DNA of 64,000 nucleotides, taken from 2-02-FULL-55-14 sp964473365 (GTDB taxonomy: Bacteria; Bacteroidota; Ignavibacteria; UBA10030). A program made the position numbers and the translations under genes. How positions within the stretch are numbered: position 1 is the stretch's first letter; every line of letters starts with the position of its first letter. The stretch lies in the NCBI GenBank assembly GCA_964473365.1, contig CAYYOV010000001.1, positions 123,393-187,392 of the forward strand. The letters run 5' to 3'. Positions 36,494 through 44,737 of this stretch are shown here, piece after piece. Below the pieces are notes generated by a model. It was not told the origin of the DNA. It did not search any database and saw only the letters and a list, made by a program, of their open reading frames with translations.

Positions 36494-39138
36494 ATGAAAT
36501 CTTCTCAGCTACTTCTCAGCGTTTTGTTGTGCATCATCTCGACCGCCGCCCGGGCACAGGCGGTTTCGGCGTCATCCGATCTCGAGAGCAAGGTAGCCCA
36601 CCTTGTCGCACGGATGACAATGGAAGAGAAGGTCTCACTGATGGGTGGAACCGGCTTCGATACGCATTCGATCCCCCGGCTCGGCATCCCTTCGCTCCGA
36701 ATGACGGACGGTCCCTTGGGCGTTCGGACAGGACGCGCGACGGCCTGGCCGGCTTCGATCGCCCTGGCTTCGACTTGGGATACTGCACTTGTGCGGCGTG
36801 TCGGGGGCGCGCTCGGGCGTGAGGCGAAGGCCAAAGACAAGAATGTATTGCTTGCGCCGTGCGTGAATATTCACCGCGTCCCGCATGGAGGACGGAATTT
36901 CGAGAGCTTTGGAGAGGACCCGTTCGTGGCGGCCCGCATGGCGGTCTCGTACATTCGCGGCGTCCAATCGGAGGGGGTCGTCGCAANNNNNNNNNNNNNN
37001 NNNNNNNNNNNNNNNNNNNNNNNNNNNNNNNNNNNNNNNNNNNNNNNNNNNNNNNNNNNNNNNNNNNNNNNNNNNNNNNNNNNNNNGCCCGCATGGCGGT
37101 CTCGTACATTCGCGGCGTCCAATCGGAGGGGGTCGTCGCAACCGTCAAACATTTCGCAGTCAATAACCAGGAGCGTGAACGGGAGACCGTCGATGCGCGC
37201 GTCAGTGAGCGAGCGCTTCGCGAGATCTACCTTCCCTCATTTGAAGCTTCGGTGCGCGAGGCAGATGTGCTGGCAGTCATGAACTCCTACAATCGGCTGA
37301 ACGGGCCATACACGACGGAGAACGCGTATCTGAACCTTGAGATCCTCAAGGGAGAGTGGGGCTTTCGCGGTGTTCTGATGTCCGACTGGGGCGCGACGCA
37401 CAGCGTGGCTCCTGCGGCCATCAACGGTCTAGACCTTGAGATGCCGACCGGGAAACATTTTGGCGACAGCTTGCTTGCCGGTGTGAAGGCGGGTTCGGTG
37501 CCAGCGTCGGTCATTGACGAGCACATTACGCGGATCCTCCGCGTGGCGCTCGACAACAGGATTTACCAGGGTTCTCCGAAAGCCGACACGACGGTCCTGA
37601 TGAGTCGCGAGCATCAACTCTTGAACCGTGAGGCCTCGGCTCGAGGCATCGTGTTATTGAAGAATGACGAAGCGGTCCTTCCGGTTGACCGCTCTGGGCT
37701 GAAATCCCTGGCCGTGATCGGTCCGAATGCTGACTTCCTACGAACGGGCGGTGGTGGCAGTTCCATGGTGAGCCCGACGTCAGCCGTCTCGCCGTTGGCA
37801 GCGATCCGGGCGGCGGCTCCCGGGGTGGACGTACGATTCGCCCAAGGTGTAAAGCTCGAAGGTGACCTTACTCCGATCGATCCGGCTCTGTTGACGCCGG
37901 GGAATGGGATGTCCGGCAGCGGATGGAAGGCGGAATACTTCAACAATATGGAACTTGCTGGGAAGCCGGTCCTGACCCGGGTAGAGCCAGTGCTCGATCA
38001 TGATTGGGTAGGAGACGGACCCGGAGGCGGCATTCCGTCCGATCAATTCTCGGCGCGTTGGACGGCCACACTCCGTCCGGCAACGACCGGCGAGCGTCTT
38101 CTCGAGGTCTCAAGCGACGATGGCATTCGACTGTGGATGGATGGGGAGTTGTTGATCGACGATTGGACGAACCACGCCGAAATCTATCACAGCGTTCCCG
38201 TGAGGCTCGAAGCCGGTAGACCGTATGAACTCAAGATCGAATACTATGAGGACGCCGGGAGCGCGGTCGTTCGATGCGGTTGGTCTGTGAAGGATGATGG
38301 AAAGATCGCAGAAGCGGCCGACGTTGCTCGCGATGCGGATGCCGCAGTCCTCTTCGTCGGCTATTCGTCGCGTTTTGAAAGCGAAGGGTTCGATCGGCCC
38401 GACCTGCTGCTCCCTCCTGATCAGGTCGAGCTGATCGAGGCGGTTACGGCAGCGAACCCCCGCACCGTCGTCGTTCTGAACAGCGGCGCCGCGGTGTTGA
38501 TGGAGGACTGGATCGACCGCGTGCCGGCGCTGCTGGAAGCATGGTATCCCGGTCAGGAGGGCGGTCATGCGATCGCCCAGATCCTGTTCGGTGATGTGAA
38601 TCCCTCCGGCAAGCTGACCACGAGCTTTCTGCGGCGCTGGGAGGACTATTCGTCATTCTCAGAATATCCCGGGTCCACCGGCGTTGCGAACTACACTGAT
38701 GATATTTTCGTAGGCTACCGGCATGCCGACAGGACCGGCCTAGAACCGCGTTTTCCGTTCGGCTATGGCCTTTCGTACACGACCTTTGGGTATGAGAATC
38801 TGACGGTGACCACCGTGGCCGGATTGCCGTCGCCGAGGCTCGTGGTGACGTTCGACGTTGTGAATACAGGTCCCCGGGCCGGTGCCGAAGTCGCTCAGGT
38901 CTATGTGTCCAATCCGGCTGGAGCCGTTGAGCGTCCTCGCCAGGAGCTTCGCGGGTTTGCGAGGGTCGAATTGGCCCCCGGAGAGCGCACGTCGGTCCGT
39001 ATCGATCTGGGCCCCAGGGCGTTCTCGTACTTCGATCCCACCCAACGTGCATGGACGGCCCCGGCGGGCGACTACGGTATCCGGGTTGGAAGTTCCTCAC
39101 GGCACATCCACGCTGCAGAGATTGTCACACTTCGGTGA
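36494..39138 (+). CDS. Glycoside hydrolase family 3 beta-glucosidase with PA14 insert (intact once a false gap is removed)
   Basis: The signal peptide ends RAQA. The frame seems broken by 100 N at 36987-37086, but the 55 bases before the gap (36932-36986) are repeated exactly after it (37087-37141). Removing the N and one copy deletes 155 bases and puts both halves in one frame, giving 829 residues. GH3 motifs: TDGPLGVRTG, NFESFGEDP, KHFAVNNQE and nucleophile D246 in LMSDWG. A PA14 domain (about 423-548, WKAEYFNN...DDGIRLWMDGELLIDDW) is inserted in the C-terminal GH3 domain, as in many beta-glucosidases, and a fibronectin type III-like domain ends the protein. No sorting domain is present. 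It fits oligosaccharide degradation in the periplasm. Confidence 0.92.
36932..37141. repeat. 55-bp exact duplicate flanking a 100-N gap (assembly artefact)
   Basis: Bases 36932-36986 and 37087-37141 are identical (55 bases) and the 100 N lie between. Two contig ends that share a k-mer were placed side by side without merging. The sequence is really continuous here and the GH3 gene is whole. Confidence 0.95.
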
Positions 39139-39143
39139 GAAGA

Positions 39144-40241
39144 ATGAATACGCTTCGAATCCTGATGCTCTTGGCGATCTTCACCCTACCACTCTCAGCC
39201 CAATCGTTTGTGACCGTTCGCGGTCCGGAGATCGTTGATGGGCAGGGAAGGCCACTGCTCCTTCGGGGGATCAACCTGGGGAACTGGCTTGTGCCGGAGG
39301 GGTACATGTTCCGGTTCGATACCGCTGCATCGCCACGCATGATCAGCGGGGTNNNNNNNNNNNNNNNNNNNNNNNNNNNNNNNNNNNNNNNNNNNNNNNN
39401 NNNNNNNNNNNNNNNNNNNNNNNNNNNNNNNNNNNNNNNNNNNNNNNNNNNNGGTCTGCTCGTCATCCTCGACATGCATTGCGCCCCCGGCGGTCAGACC
39501 GGCGACAATATCGACGATAGCTGGGGCATGCCGTTCCTGCTGACAAGCCCCGCCAGCCAGCGACTCACGATCGACCTTTGGCGCAAGATCGCACAGCGCT
39601 ACAGGGACGAACCGACGGTCATCGGCTACGACCTGCTCAACGAACCGATCCCGCATTTTGCCGACACGACGAGACTCTATCCGCTCCTGGAGCCATTGTA
39701 TCGTCGGATCGTTGCTGCCGTGCGTGAGGTCGATACGACCCATATCGTATTCCTGGGCGGAGCCCGCTGGAACACGAACTTCCATGTCTTCGGCGCTCCC
39801 TTCGACCGGAAGGTCGTCTACACCTTCCACAAGTACTGGATGCCGCCCGTTGCCGCTGAGATCCGTGAATATGTTGAATTCCGGGATCGATGGAAGGTGC
39901 CGATCTATATGGGCGAATCGGGCGAGAACACGAACGAGTGGATCGCCACCTTTCGCGCGTTACTCGATGACAACCGCATCGGATGGCATTTCTGGCCCTA
40001 TAAGAAGATGGATGCGACGAGCTGCTTCGTCAGCATTCCTAAGCCGGATGGCTGGTACGTCATTCAGCGATTCGCCTCTCGTCCGCGGGCCACGTACGCC
40101 GACCTGCGGGCCAACCGTCCGGATGACGGAGCCGTGAAGGCAACGCTCGAAGCATATCTTCGGTCGTGCGCTCTGGACAAAACGACGGTCAACCGGGAAT
40201 ACATTGAGGCATTGGGGGGAAAGGCCCCGTCGAATCGATGA
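39144..40241 (+). CDS. Glycoside hydrolase family 5 endoglucanase (interrupted by assembly gap)
   Basis: ATG at 39144, five bases after the GH3 stop; signal peptide ends PLSAQ. The start resembles exo-beta-1,3-glucanase and related GH5s (LLLRGINLGNWLVPEGYM). After the gap, LLVILDMHCAPGGQTG, the acid/base glutamate in YDLLNEPIP, HKYW and the nucleophile glutamate in IYMGESGENT are all present. The stretch lost in the gap should hold the NSVRLP-type strand. Comparison with the paralogue at 42196 suggests about 75-85 residues, that is 225-255 bases, so 100 N is only nominal. No sorting domain. It overlaps the next gene by four bases. The substrate is most likely a beta-1,3 or beta-1,4 glucan. 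Confidence 0.88.
   Translation: MNTLRILMLLAIFTLPLSAQSFVTVRGPEIVDGQGRPLLLRGINLGNWLVPEGYMFRFDTAASPRMISGXXXXXXXXXXXXXXXXXXXXXXXXXXXXXXXXXXGLLVILDMHCAPGGQTGDNIDDSWGMPFLLTSPASQRLTIDLWRKIAQRYRDEPTVIGYDLLNEPIPHFADTTRLYPLLEPLYRRIVAAVREVDTTHIVFLGGARWNTNFHVFGAPFDRKVVYTFHKYWMPPVAAEIREYVEFRDRWKVPIYMGESGENTNEWIATFRALLDDNRIGWHFWPYKKMDATSCFVSIPKPDGWYVIQRFASRPRATYADLRANRPDDGAVKATLEAYLRSCALDKTTVNREYIEALGGKAPSNR
39353..39452. other. Assembly gap of 100 N inside the GH5 gene
   Basis: This run of 100 N has no duplicated flank. Judged by the paralogue, the missing coding sequence is longer than 100 bases. Confidence 0.95.
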
Positions 40242-42058
40242 CCGACATGAAGATCAAAGCGTTCAGTGCCCTTGCGATCGTTCTCTGCGTCATTCAGCCA
40301 CTTACGGCGAAGATCTACAAAGGGGCCGAGTACCGTACGAAGCAGTCGTTCCTCTACGGCCGCTTCGAGGCCCGCATCAAGGCGAACGGCCGGTCAGGCA
40401 TGCTTGCATCGTTCTTTACCTACAACGATTCGTATCCTTCCACGCCCTGGAACGAGATCGACATCGAGATCATGGGCCGGTACACGAACGACGTCCAGTT
40501 CAACACGATCACCCCGGGACAAACGAACCACGTCAGCCATCAGTACGTGCCATTCAACACCTCACAGGAGTTCCATGTCTACGGGTTTGAATGGACACCC
40601 GAGTACGTCGCCTGGTTCATCGATTCCGTGGAGGTCTGTCGGCAGACAGGCGACCACATTGCTACGCTGAATCAGCCGCAGAAGCTGATGATGAACGTCT
40701 GGCCCCCGGCATTTCCTGACTGGGCGGGACAGTGGAATGCCGCGGTCCTCCCGGCGTTCGCCTACTACGATTGGGTGCGTTACGCGTCATACACGCCGGG
40801 GTCTGGAAATACCGGGACCGCGAACAATTTTACGACTCAATGGCGAGACGATCTTGACAGCTGGGACCAGACACGGTGGGACAAGGCGTCGCATACGTGG
40901 GGAGGGAACAACTGTGACTTTGTCTTCGACAACGCGGTCTTCCAGGGTGGGAATCTCATTCTGTGTCTTACAGGGGAAACAGCGCTCGGGTATCAGGATG
41001 CTGTGGCCCCAACGCCGCTATGGGCCCGTATCGAACGCGATGCGGTGCGGATCTTGTTCTCGGAGGAGGTCACGGTTGCTTCTGCCACGAACATCGGGAA
41101 TTACCTCATCCCGTCCAACGCGATCGCCTCGGCCGAACTGCTCCCCGATGCCCGCACGGTCCTCTTGAAGGTCCCGGGAGTGCATACCACGTCAGTGGCA
41201 TCGATGGCCACGACGAATATCTCTGACCGTTGGACGCCATCCAACACTTCCGGCCTGAAAGGGATAGTCCCGGTCAGGTCGACCCCGTTGACCTTTCCGC
41301 TTTCCATCAATGTCGGAGGACCAGCCTCCGGATCGTTCCTCGCAGACCAGCCATGGAGCGAGGCGGTGGAGTACGGGTACTCCGAGGGGAGCCCCGGGGC
41401 ATTCCCGTCGGCGACGATCAACGGTACGACAACGCAAGAAGTCTACCGGACAGAATTGGCAGGGCTTACGGAGTACTCGATCCGGGTCCCGAACGGGATC
41501 TACGTTGTGACGCTCATGATGGCCGAGAACTACTTCTCAACGGCGGGGCAGCGCATCTCCACGTTCGTGGTGGAAGGTGCGACCGCCGTCTCTTCGCTCG
41601 ACCTTGTGGCGAGCGTCGGGGTGCGTGTTGCCTACCAGCGGAGTGTGCTCGCGAACGTGAGCGACGGGATCTTGAACATTCACGCCCGGTCCACGGTCGA
41701 CCGGCCGTTGTTGAATGGTATCACGGTGACCTTCGTCAGCACGGGGGTCGAGGAGGAGTCGGGCGATGTTCCGGGCGAAGGCGACTCGGAGATCCTCGGC
41801 AGCTATCCTAATCCGTTCAACGGTTCCACCCAGGTGGCGCTTCGTGTGGCCTCAGGAGACCAGGTGAGATTCAAGGTCTTCGACCTTCTGGGCCGTCAGG
41901 TTGCCGACGAGGAAGTGGTAGTTGCCGCTGGAGACGTTGCGCTGGTGCGATGGGATCCGCAATCCGTCGGTGGAGTACCGCTCGCAACCGGCCTCTATGT
42001 CGGCATGATCGAAGGCCGGCGTCGATCCAAGCCCCATAAGCTGATGTATATCCGATGA
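40238..42058 (+). CDS. Circularly permuted GH16 lichenase with malectin and sorting domains
   Basis: The product has 606 residues. Its ATGA start overlaps the GH5 stop; the signal peptide ends LTAK. The domain begins directly at GAEYRTKQSFLYGRFEAR, a strand that lies well inside normal lichenases, and has the catalytic E73-I-D75-I-E77 without the laminarinase bulge. The segment normally at the N-terminus (WRDDLDSWDQTRWDKA...GGNLILCLT, about 201-245) follows a Gly/Thr linker at the end. This is the permutation known from the Fibrobacter succinogenes 1,3-1,4-beta-glucanase. An Ig-like stretch (about 255-345), a malectin domain (about 350-470, INVGGPASGSFLADQPW) and a sorting domain (YPNPFNG to MYIR) follow. 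It should cut beta-1,3-1,4 mixed-linkage glucan at the cell surface. Confidence 0.88.
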   Translation: MTDMKIKAFSALAIVLCVIQPLTAKIYKGAEYRTKQSFLYGRFEARIKANGRSGMLASFFTYNDSYPSTPWNEIDIEIMGRYTNDVQFNTITPGQTNHVSHQYVPFNTSQEFHVYGFEWTPEYVAWFIDSVEVCRQTGDHIATLNQPQKLMMNVWPPAFPDWAGQWNAAVLPAFAYYDWVRYASYTPGSGNTGTANNFTTQWRDDLDSWDQTRWDKASHTWGGNNCDFVFDNAVFQGGNLILCLTGETALGYQDAVAPTPLWARIERDAVRILFSEEVTVASATNIGNYLIPSNAIASAELLPDARTVLLKVPGVHTTSVASMATTNISDRWTPSNTSGLKGIVPVRSTPLTFPLSINVGGPASGSFLADQPWSEAVEYGYSEGSPGAFPSATINGTTTQEVYRTELAGLTEYSIRVPNGIYVVTLMMAENYFSTAGQRISTFVVEGATAVSSLDLVASVGVRVAYQRSVLANVSDGILNIHARSTVDRPLLNGITVTFVSTGVEEESGDVPGEGDSEILGSYPNPFNGSTQVALRVASGDQVRFKVFDLLGRQVADEEVVVAAGDVALVRWDPQSVGGVPLATGLYVGMIEGRRRSKPHKLMYIR

Positions 42059-42130
42059 AATGACCCTCTCAGGTCGGAGAGGAGCGGAACTCAACCGCCT
42101 GAGTCTGTGGCGAGCATGCTACGGATGATA

Positions 42131-42170
42131 AAACGAAGAACGCCGGCCCCAGGGCCGGCGTTCGCTCTTT
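42131..42170. terminator. Bidirectional terminator between convergent GH16 and GH5 genes
   Basis: GAACGCCGGCC (42138-42148), loop CCAG, GGCCGGCGTTC (42153-42163): an 11-bp perfect stem with GCTCTTT on the plus side and, on the other strand, TTCGTTTT. It can stop both converging transcripts. Confidence 0.85.
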
Positions 42171-42195
42171 ACATCTGCAATGCCAGATTGCCGGA

Positions 42196-43758
42196 TCACT
42201 TCGTCAATACCATGCGTCCGCTCTGGATGAAGGGGGCCTCGGTCCCGGAGGTGGGATGAATTGCACACGTGTAGAAATACACTCCCGAAGGGACGCCGGC
42301 TGCGTTCCATCTGACCACGTGTGAACCCGGCCCTTTGGTCCCTTCATCGGCACGATACACCACCCGGCCGAGCACGTCTGTGATGGTCAGGACAACGCGC
42401 CGCTCAGCCGGAAGTGTCACGTTGATCTGCGTCTCCGGGTTGAACGGGTTCGGGAAGGGGGAGGTGACGGCGATGGTTCGGGGTGTCTCTTCATTCTCGG
42501 CGCCGGTGCTGATGAGGGTGAAATTCAGCATGCTAAAGTTCCATCCTCCCGCAAGGATCTTGACGCGAAGGTCCTTCGTTCCCGCGGTGAGCGCGACCTG
42601 TCCCAGCGAAAGTGTTGACCAGGACTGCCATCCGCCCGTCGCGGGCACGTTGAACGGAAGGGATTCGCCACCATCAAGCACGAGACTGAGACTTCCGCCA
42701 CCGCTTGCAGAAGCGACGCGTGCAGTGATTCCGTACGTGCCGCCGACGGTCACATTGACCGTATAGCCGAGCCATTCGCCTGCGTTCGTCCATCCGACAT
42801 TGTACCCGTTCCCAAGCGGGTCGCTCGATCGCTCGATGTCCACGCCATCATTCCGATAGGTCCAGCCGGAGTTGTACGTTGATCCACCATTGCCGTTGAC
42901 NNNNNNNNNNNNNNNNNNNNNNNNNNNNNNNNNNNNNNNNNNNNNNNNNNNNNNNNNNNNNNNNNNNNNNNNNNNNNNNNNNNNNNNNNNNNNNNNNNNN
43001 CCTTCGGCGAAGATCAAATGATTGTTGTCGACCGTGCGGATGCTGTCGGTGATGCGCACAAGCAGTGCGCGCAGCGGTCCGTTGCCTGAAGGGAACGACC
43101 AGGCGGTCTCGTTCAAGAGGTCATAACCGCCAATCCAGGGTTCGTCCTTGTATCGGGCCGCGATGGTCTTCCAAAGAGATGCGGTCCAGTCCTGGTAGAG
43201 CGTGCTTTCCCACAGCGACGGAGGACCCTGGTAGTCGCTGATGTTGCCGGTGTTCTGGCCGCCAGGAGCGGCATGCAGGTCGAGGATCAGGTAGATCCTG
43301 TTGGCTTCGCACCAGTCCAGAAGGCTGTCGATGATGGCGAATCCGCTTTCGAGATATACGCCGGGGGCCGATGTCAGAAGGTTGTAGTGCATCGGCAGCC
43401 GGATCGAATTGAACCCCCACTTGGCCAGGCTGTCGATGTCCTTGCGGCGAACAAAGCTGGCCCGATAGGCCTGGAAGAAGGTCTCGGCATTCTGCGCCCC
43501 GACGAGCTGCGTGACGACGTTCTTGAATGCCGTGGGGGAGTCGGCGAACGAGGAGGTGCCGAGCATGTAGCCTTCGGGGACCAGCCAGCCGCCGAGTCCC
43601 ATGCCGCGGAGGAGGATCTGGTTGTTGGAGCCATCGACGATATAGGTGCCTGAGGCGTGGAGGTAGCCTTGGGCAACGATCGATGGAGGCAGCGTGAGTG
43701 CGAAGGCGAGAAGGAGGAAGGTTAGTGCCGTCGTCGAATGAAGTCGTCGGAACGTCAT
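42196..43758 (-). CDS. GH5 endoglucanase with CBM6 and sorting domain (interrupted by assembly gap)
   Basis: Signal peptide ends IVAQ. The catalytic domain starts LLRGMGLGGWLVPEGYM and has NSIRLPMHYN, LILDLHAAPGGQ and the acid/base glutamate in YDLLNETAW. The 100-N gap at 42901-43000 then removes the second half of the barrel including the nucleophile. After the gap come a CBM6 (GVDIERSSD, GWTNAGEWLGYTVNV) and a sorting domain beginning FPNPFNP and ending GRMVLTK. GH5 geometry suggests that well over 100 bases are missing. It is the only gene of the locus on the minus strand and shares its upstream region with the TetR gene. It probably acts on beta-glucan at the surface. Confidence 0.88.
   Translation of the reverse strand: MTFRRLHSTTALTFLLLAFALTLPPSIVAQGYLHASGTYIVDGSNNQILLRGMGLGGWLVPEGYMLGTSSFADSPTAFKNVVTQLVGAQNAETFFQAYRASFVRRKDIDSLAKWGFNSIRLPMHYNLLTSAPGVYLESGFAIIDSLLDWCEANRIYLILDLHAAPGGQNTGNISDYQGPPSLWESTLYQDWTASLWKTIAARYKDEPWIGGYDLLNETAWSFPSGNGPLRALLVRITDSIRTVDNNHLIFAEXXXXXXXXXXXXXXXXXXXXXXXXXXXXXXXXXXVNGNGGSTYNSGWTYRNDGVDIERSSDPLGNGYNVGWTNAGEWLGYTVNVTVGGTYGITARVASASGGGSLSLVLDGGESLPFNVPATGGWQSWSTLSLGQVALTAGTKDLRVKILAGGWNFSMLNFTLISTGAENEETPRTIAVTSPFPNPFNPETQINVTLPAERRVVLTITDVLGRVVYRADEGTKGPGSHVVRWNAAGVPSGVYFYTCAIHPTSGTEAPFIQSGRMVLTK
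42901..43000. other. Assembly gap of 100 N inside the GH5-CBM6 gene
   Basis: This run of 100 N has no shared flanking sequence. It hides the GH5 nucleophile region and the start of the CBM6. Confidence 0.95.
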
Positions 43759-43848
43759 GAAGTCTCAGGGTCGGGTGTGGAAATCTGGTCTAGTCATGAT
43801 TCCTGTCGCAAATTCTGCGCCAACAAAGCGTCGCCAGCAAGGCGAGAG

Positions 43849-43875
43849 TGCCATGTTTTGGCCAAAAAATGGGCA
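43849..43875. promoter_or_regulatory. Palindrome in the divergent GH5/TetR region, candidate operator
   Basis: TTTTGGCCAAAA (43856-43867) is a perfect 12-bp palindrome, extended outward by TGCCAT and ATGGGCA with one base missing. It lies about 100 bases upstream of the GH5-CBM6 start on the other strand and could bind its regulator. The rest of 43759-43957 shows no supported gene. Confidence 0.35.
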
Positions 43876-43957
43876 CAAATGTCATGGTCTAGAGAAGCGG
43901 AGCAGATCTGGGAGGTCACTTACCTTGTTGATAAGAGACTCAGTCAGAAGAAAAGAC

Positions 43958-43986
43958 TTGACAGCGATTGATATGTGATGTATATT
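43958..43986 (+). promoter_or_regulatory. Sigma70-type promoter of the TetR/efflux operon
   Basis: TTGACA (43958-43963), a 17-base spacer and TATATT (43981-43986) form a near-ideal pair. The start point near 43993 falls inside the first of two operator-like repeats, so repressor binding there would block transcription. Confidence 0.75.
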
Positions 43987-44015
43987 GGAAACGCAAAAAA
44001 CGAATTGAGTTTCCA
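43986..44015. promoter_or_regulatory. TetR operator-like site 1
   Basis: TGGAAAC and GTTTCCA are separated by 16 bases, with the symmetry extended inwards to GGAAACGCAA and TTGAGTTTCC (one mismatch). The site touches the -10 box. Confidence 0.65.
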
Positions 44016-44021
44016 TGAGAC

Positions 44022-44045
44022 AGGCCCACTTTATGGGCCTTTTCT
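44022..44045 (+). terminator. Leader hairpin resembling an intrinsic terminator between the two operators
   Basis: AGGCCCA (44022-44028), loop CTTTA, TGGGCCT (44034-44040), then TTTCT. The hairpin sits in the transcribed leader between the promoter and the tetR start, so it may attenuate read-through. Confidence 0.45.
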
Positions 44046-44054
44046 GGAGCCAAC

Positions 44055-44084
44055 TGGAAACGCAAGATACCAATAGAGTTTCCG
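44055..44084. promoter_or_regulatory. TetR operator-like site 2
   Basis: TGGAAACGCAA on the left and GAGTTTCCG on the right with the same 16-base inner spacing as site 1; site centres are 69 bases apart. The site overlaps the region just before the ribosome site of tetR. Confidence 0.65.
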
Positions 44085-44095
44085 TGGAGAATTTC

Positions 44096-44737
44096 ATGCC
44101 AGACCTCGAAGAGAAAGAGCGACTTGTCCTCAACGCCCGTGACCAGTTCTTCAGCAAGGGCTTCAGCAAGGTCACCGTCGACGAGATCGCTAGTGAGCTC
44201 GGGATGAGTAAGAAGACGGTCTACAAATTCTTCCCAAGCAAGGACGACCTCCTTCGCGGCGTCATCGATTTCATGACTGCCCGCATCGGACGACAGATCG
44301 ACGAGGTCATCGCCTCGAACAAGCCGTTCGAACAGAAGCTGGCAGAGATCCTGGCCATTGCCGGCCAGGTGACGAAGCGCATCAGTCCTGCCTTCATGGA
44401 TGACGTCCGCCGGAGCATGCCGGGGGTCTGGAAGCACATCGAAGAGTTCCGGCGTGTGCACATCTTTGAGAAGGTCAAAGTGCTCATGCAGCAGGCCAAG
44501 GAGGAGGGGGTTCTCCGGCAGGATGTGAACGTCGAGTTGTTCTACCTGATCTTCTTCCATTCCGTTCAGGGCATCCTGAATCCGACGGCTCTCCTCCAGC
44601 TTCCTGTGGCCCCGGACGAGGCCTTCCGCAGCATCTTTCGCATCCTGTTCCTGGGAGCCATGGCGTCGAACGCCGAAGAACGCTATCACGCAGTCGAAGA
44701 GATCCTGAATCAACATACTACGCAGAGGTCGTTATGA
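44096..44737 (+). CDS. TetR-family repressor of the efflux operon (CecR-like position)
   Basis: The protein has 213 residues. The ATG at 44096 is preferred because GGAGA lies 6 bases upstream; an in-frame ATG at 44015 would add 27 residues encoded by the operator/hairpin leader. The N-terminal helix-turn-helix is typical: FSKVTVDEIASELGMSKKTVYKFFPSKDDLL (about 23-53). The remainder is the helical ligand-binding domain. It overlaps the next gene by four bases. In enterobacteria a TetR protein (CecR) controls the ybhGFSR efflux genes, the same set as here. Two matching palindromes upstream point to autoregulation. The inducer is unknown. Confidence 0.92.
   Translation: MPDLEEKERLVLNARDQFFSKGFSKVTVDEIASELGMSKKTVYKFFPSKDDLLRGVIDFMTARIGRQIDEVIASNKPFEQKLAEILAIAGQVTKRISPAFMDDVRRSMPGVWKHIEEFRRVHIFEKVKVLMQQAKEEGVLRQDVNVELFYLIFFHSVQGILNPTALLQLPVAPDEAFRSIFRILFLGAMASNAEERYHAVEEILNQHTTQRSL

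Noticed and set aside
36987..37086. True frameshift or insertion in the PA14-GH3 gene
   Set aside because: The exact 55-bp flanking duplicate shows an unmerged overlap; the frame is restored when it is collapsed.
43738..43978. Small plus-strand frames in the GH5/tetR divergent region
   Set aside because: No ribosome sites or domains; they overlap a palindrome and the tetR promoter.
43986..44084. Two 30-bp repeats as a CRISPR fragment
   Set aside because: Only two copies, palindromic halves, located at a promoter, no cas genes; operator sites fit better.
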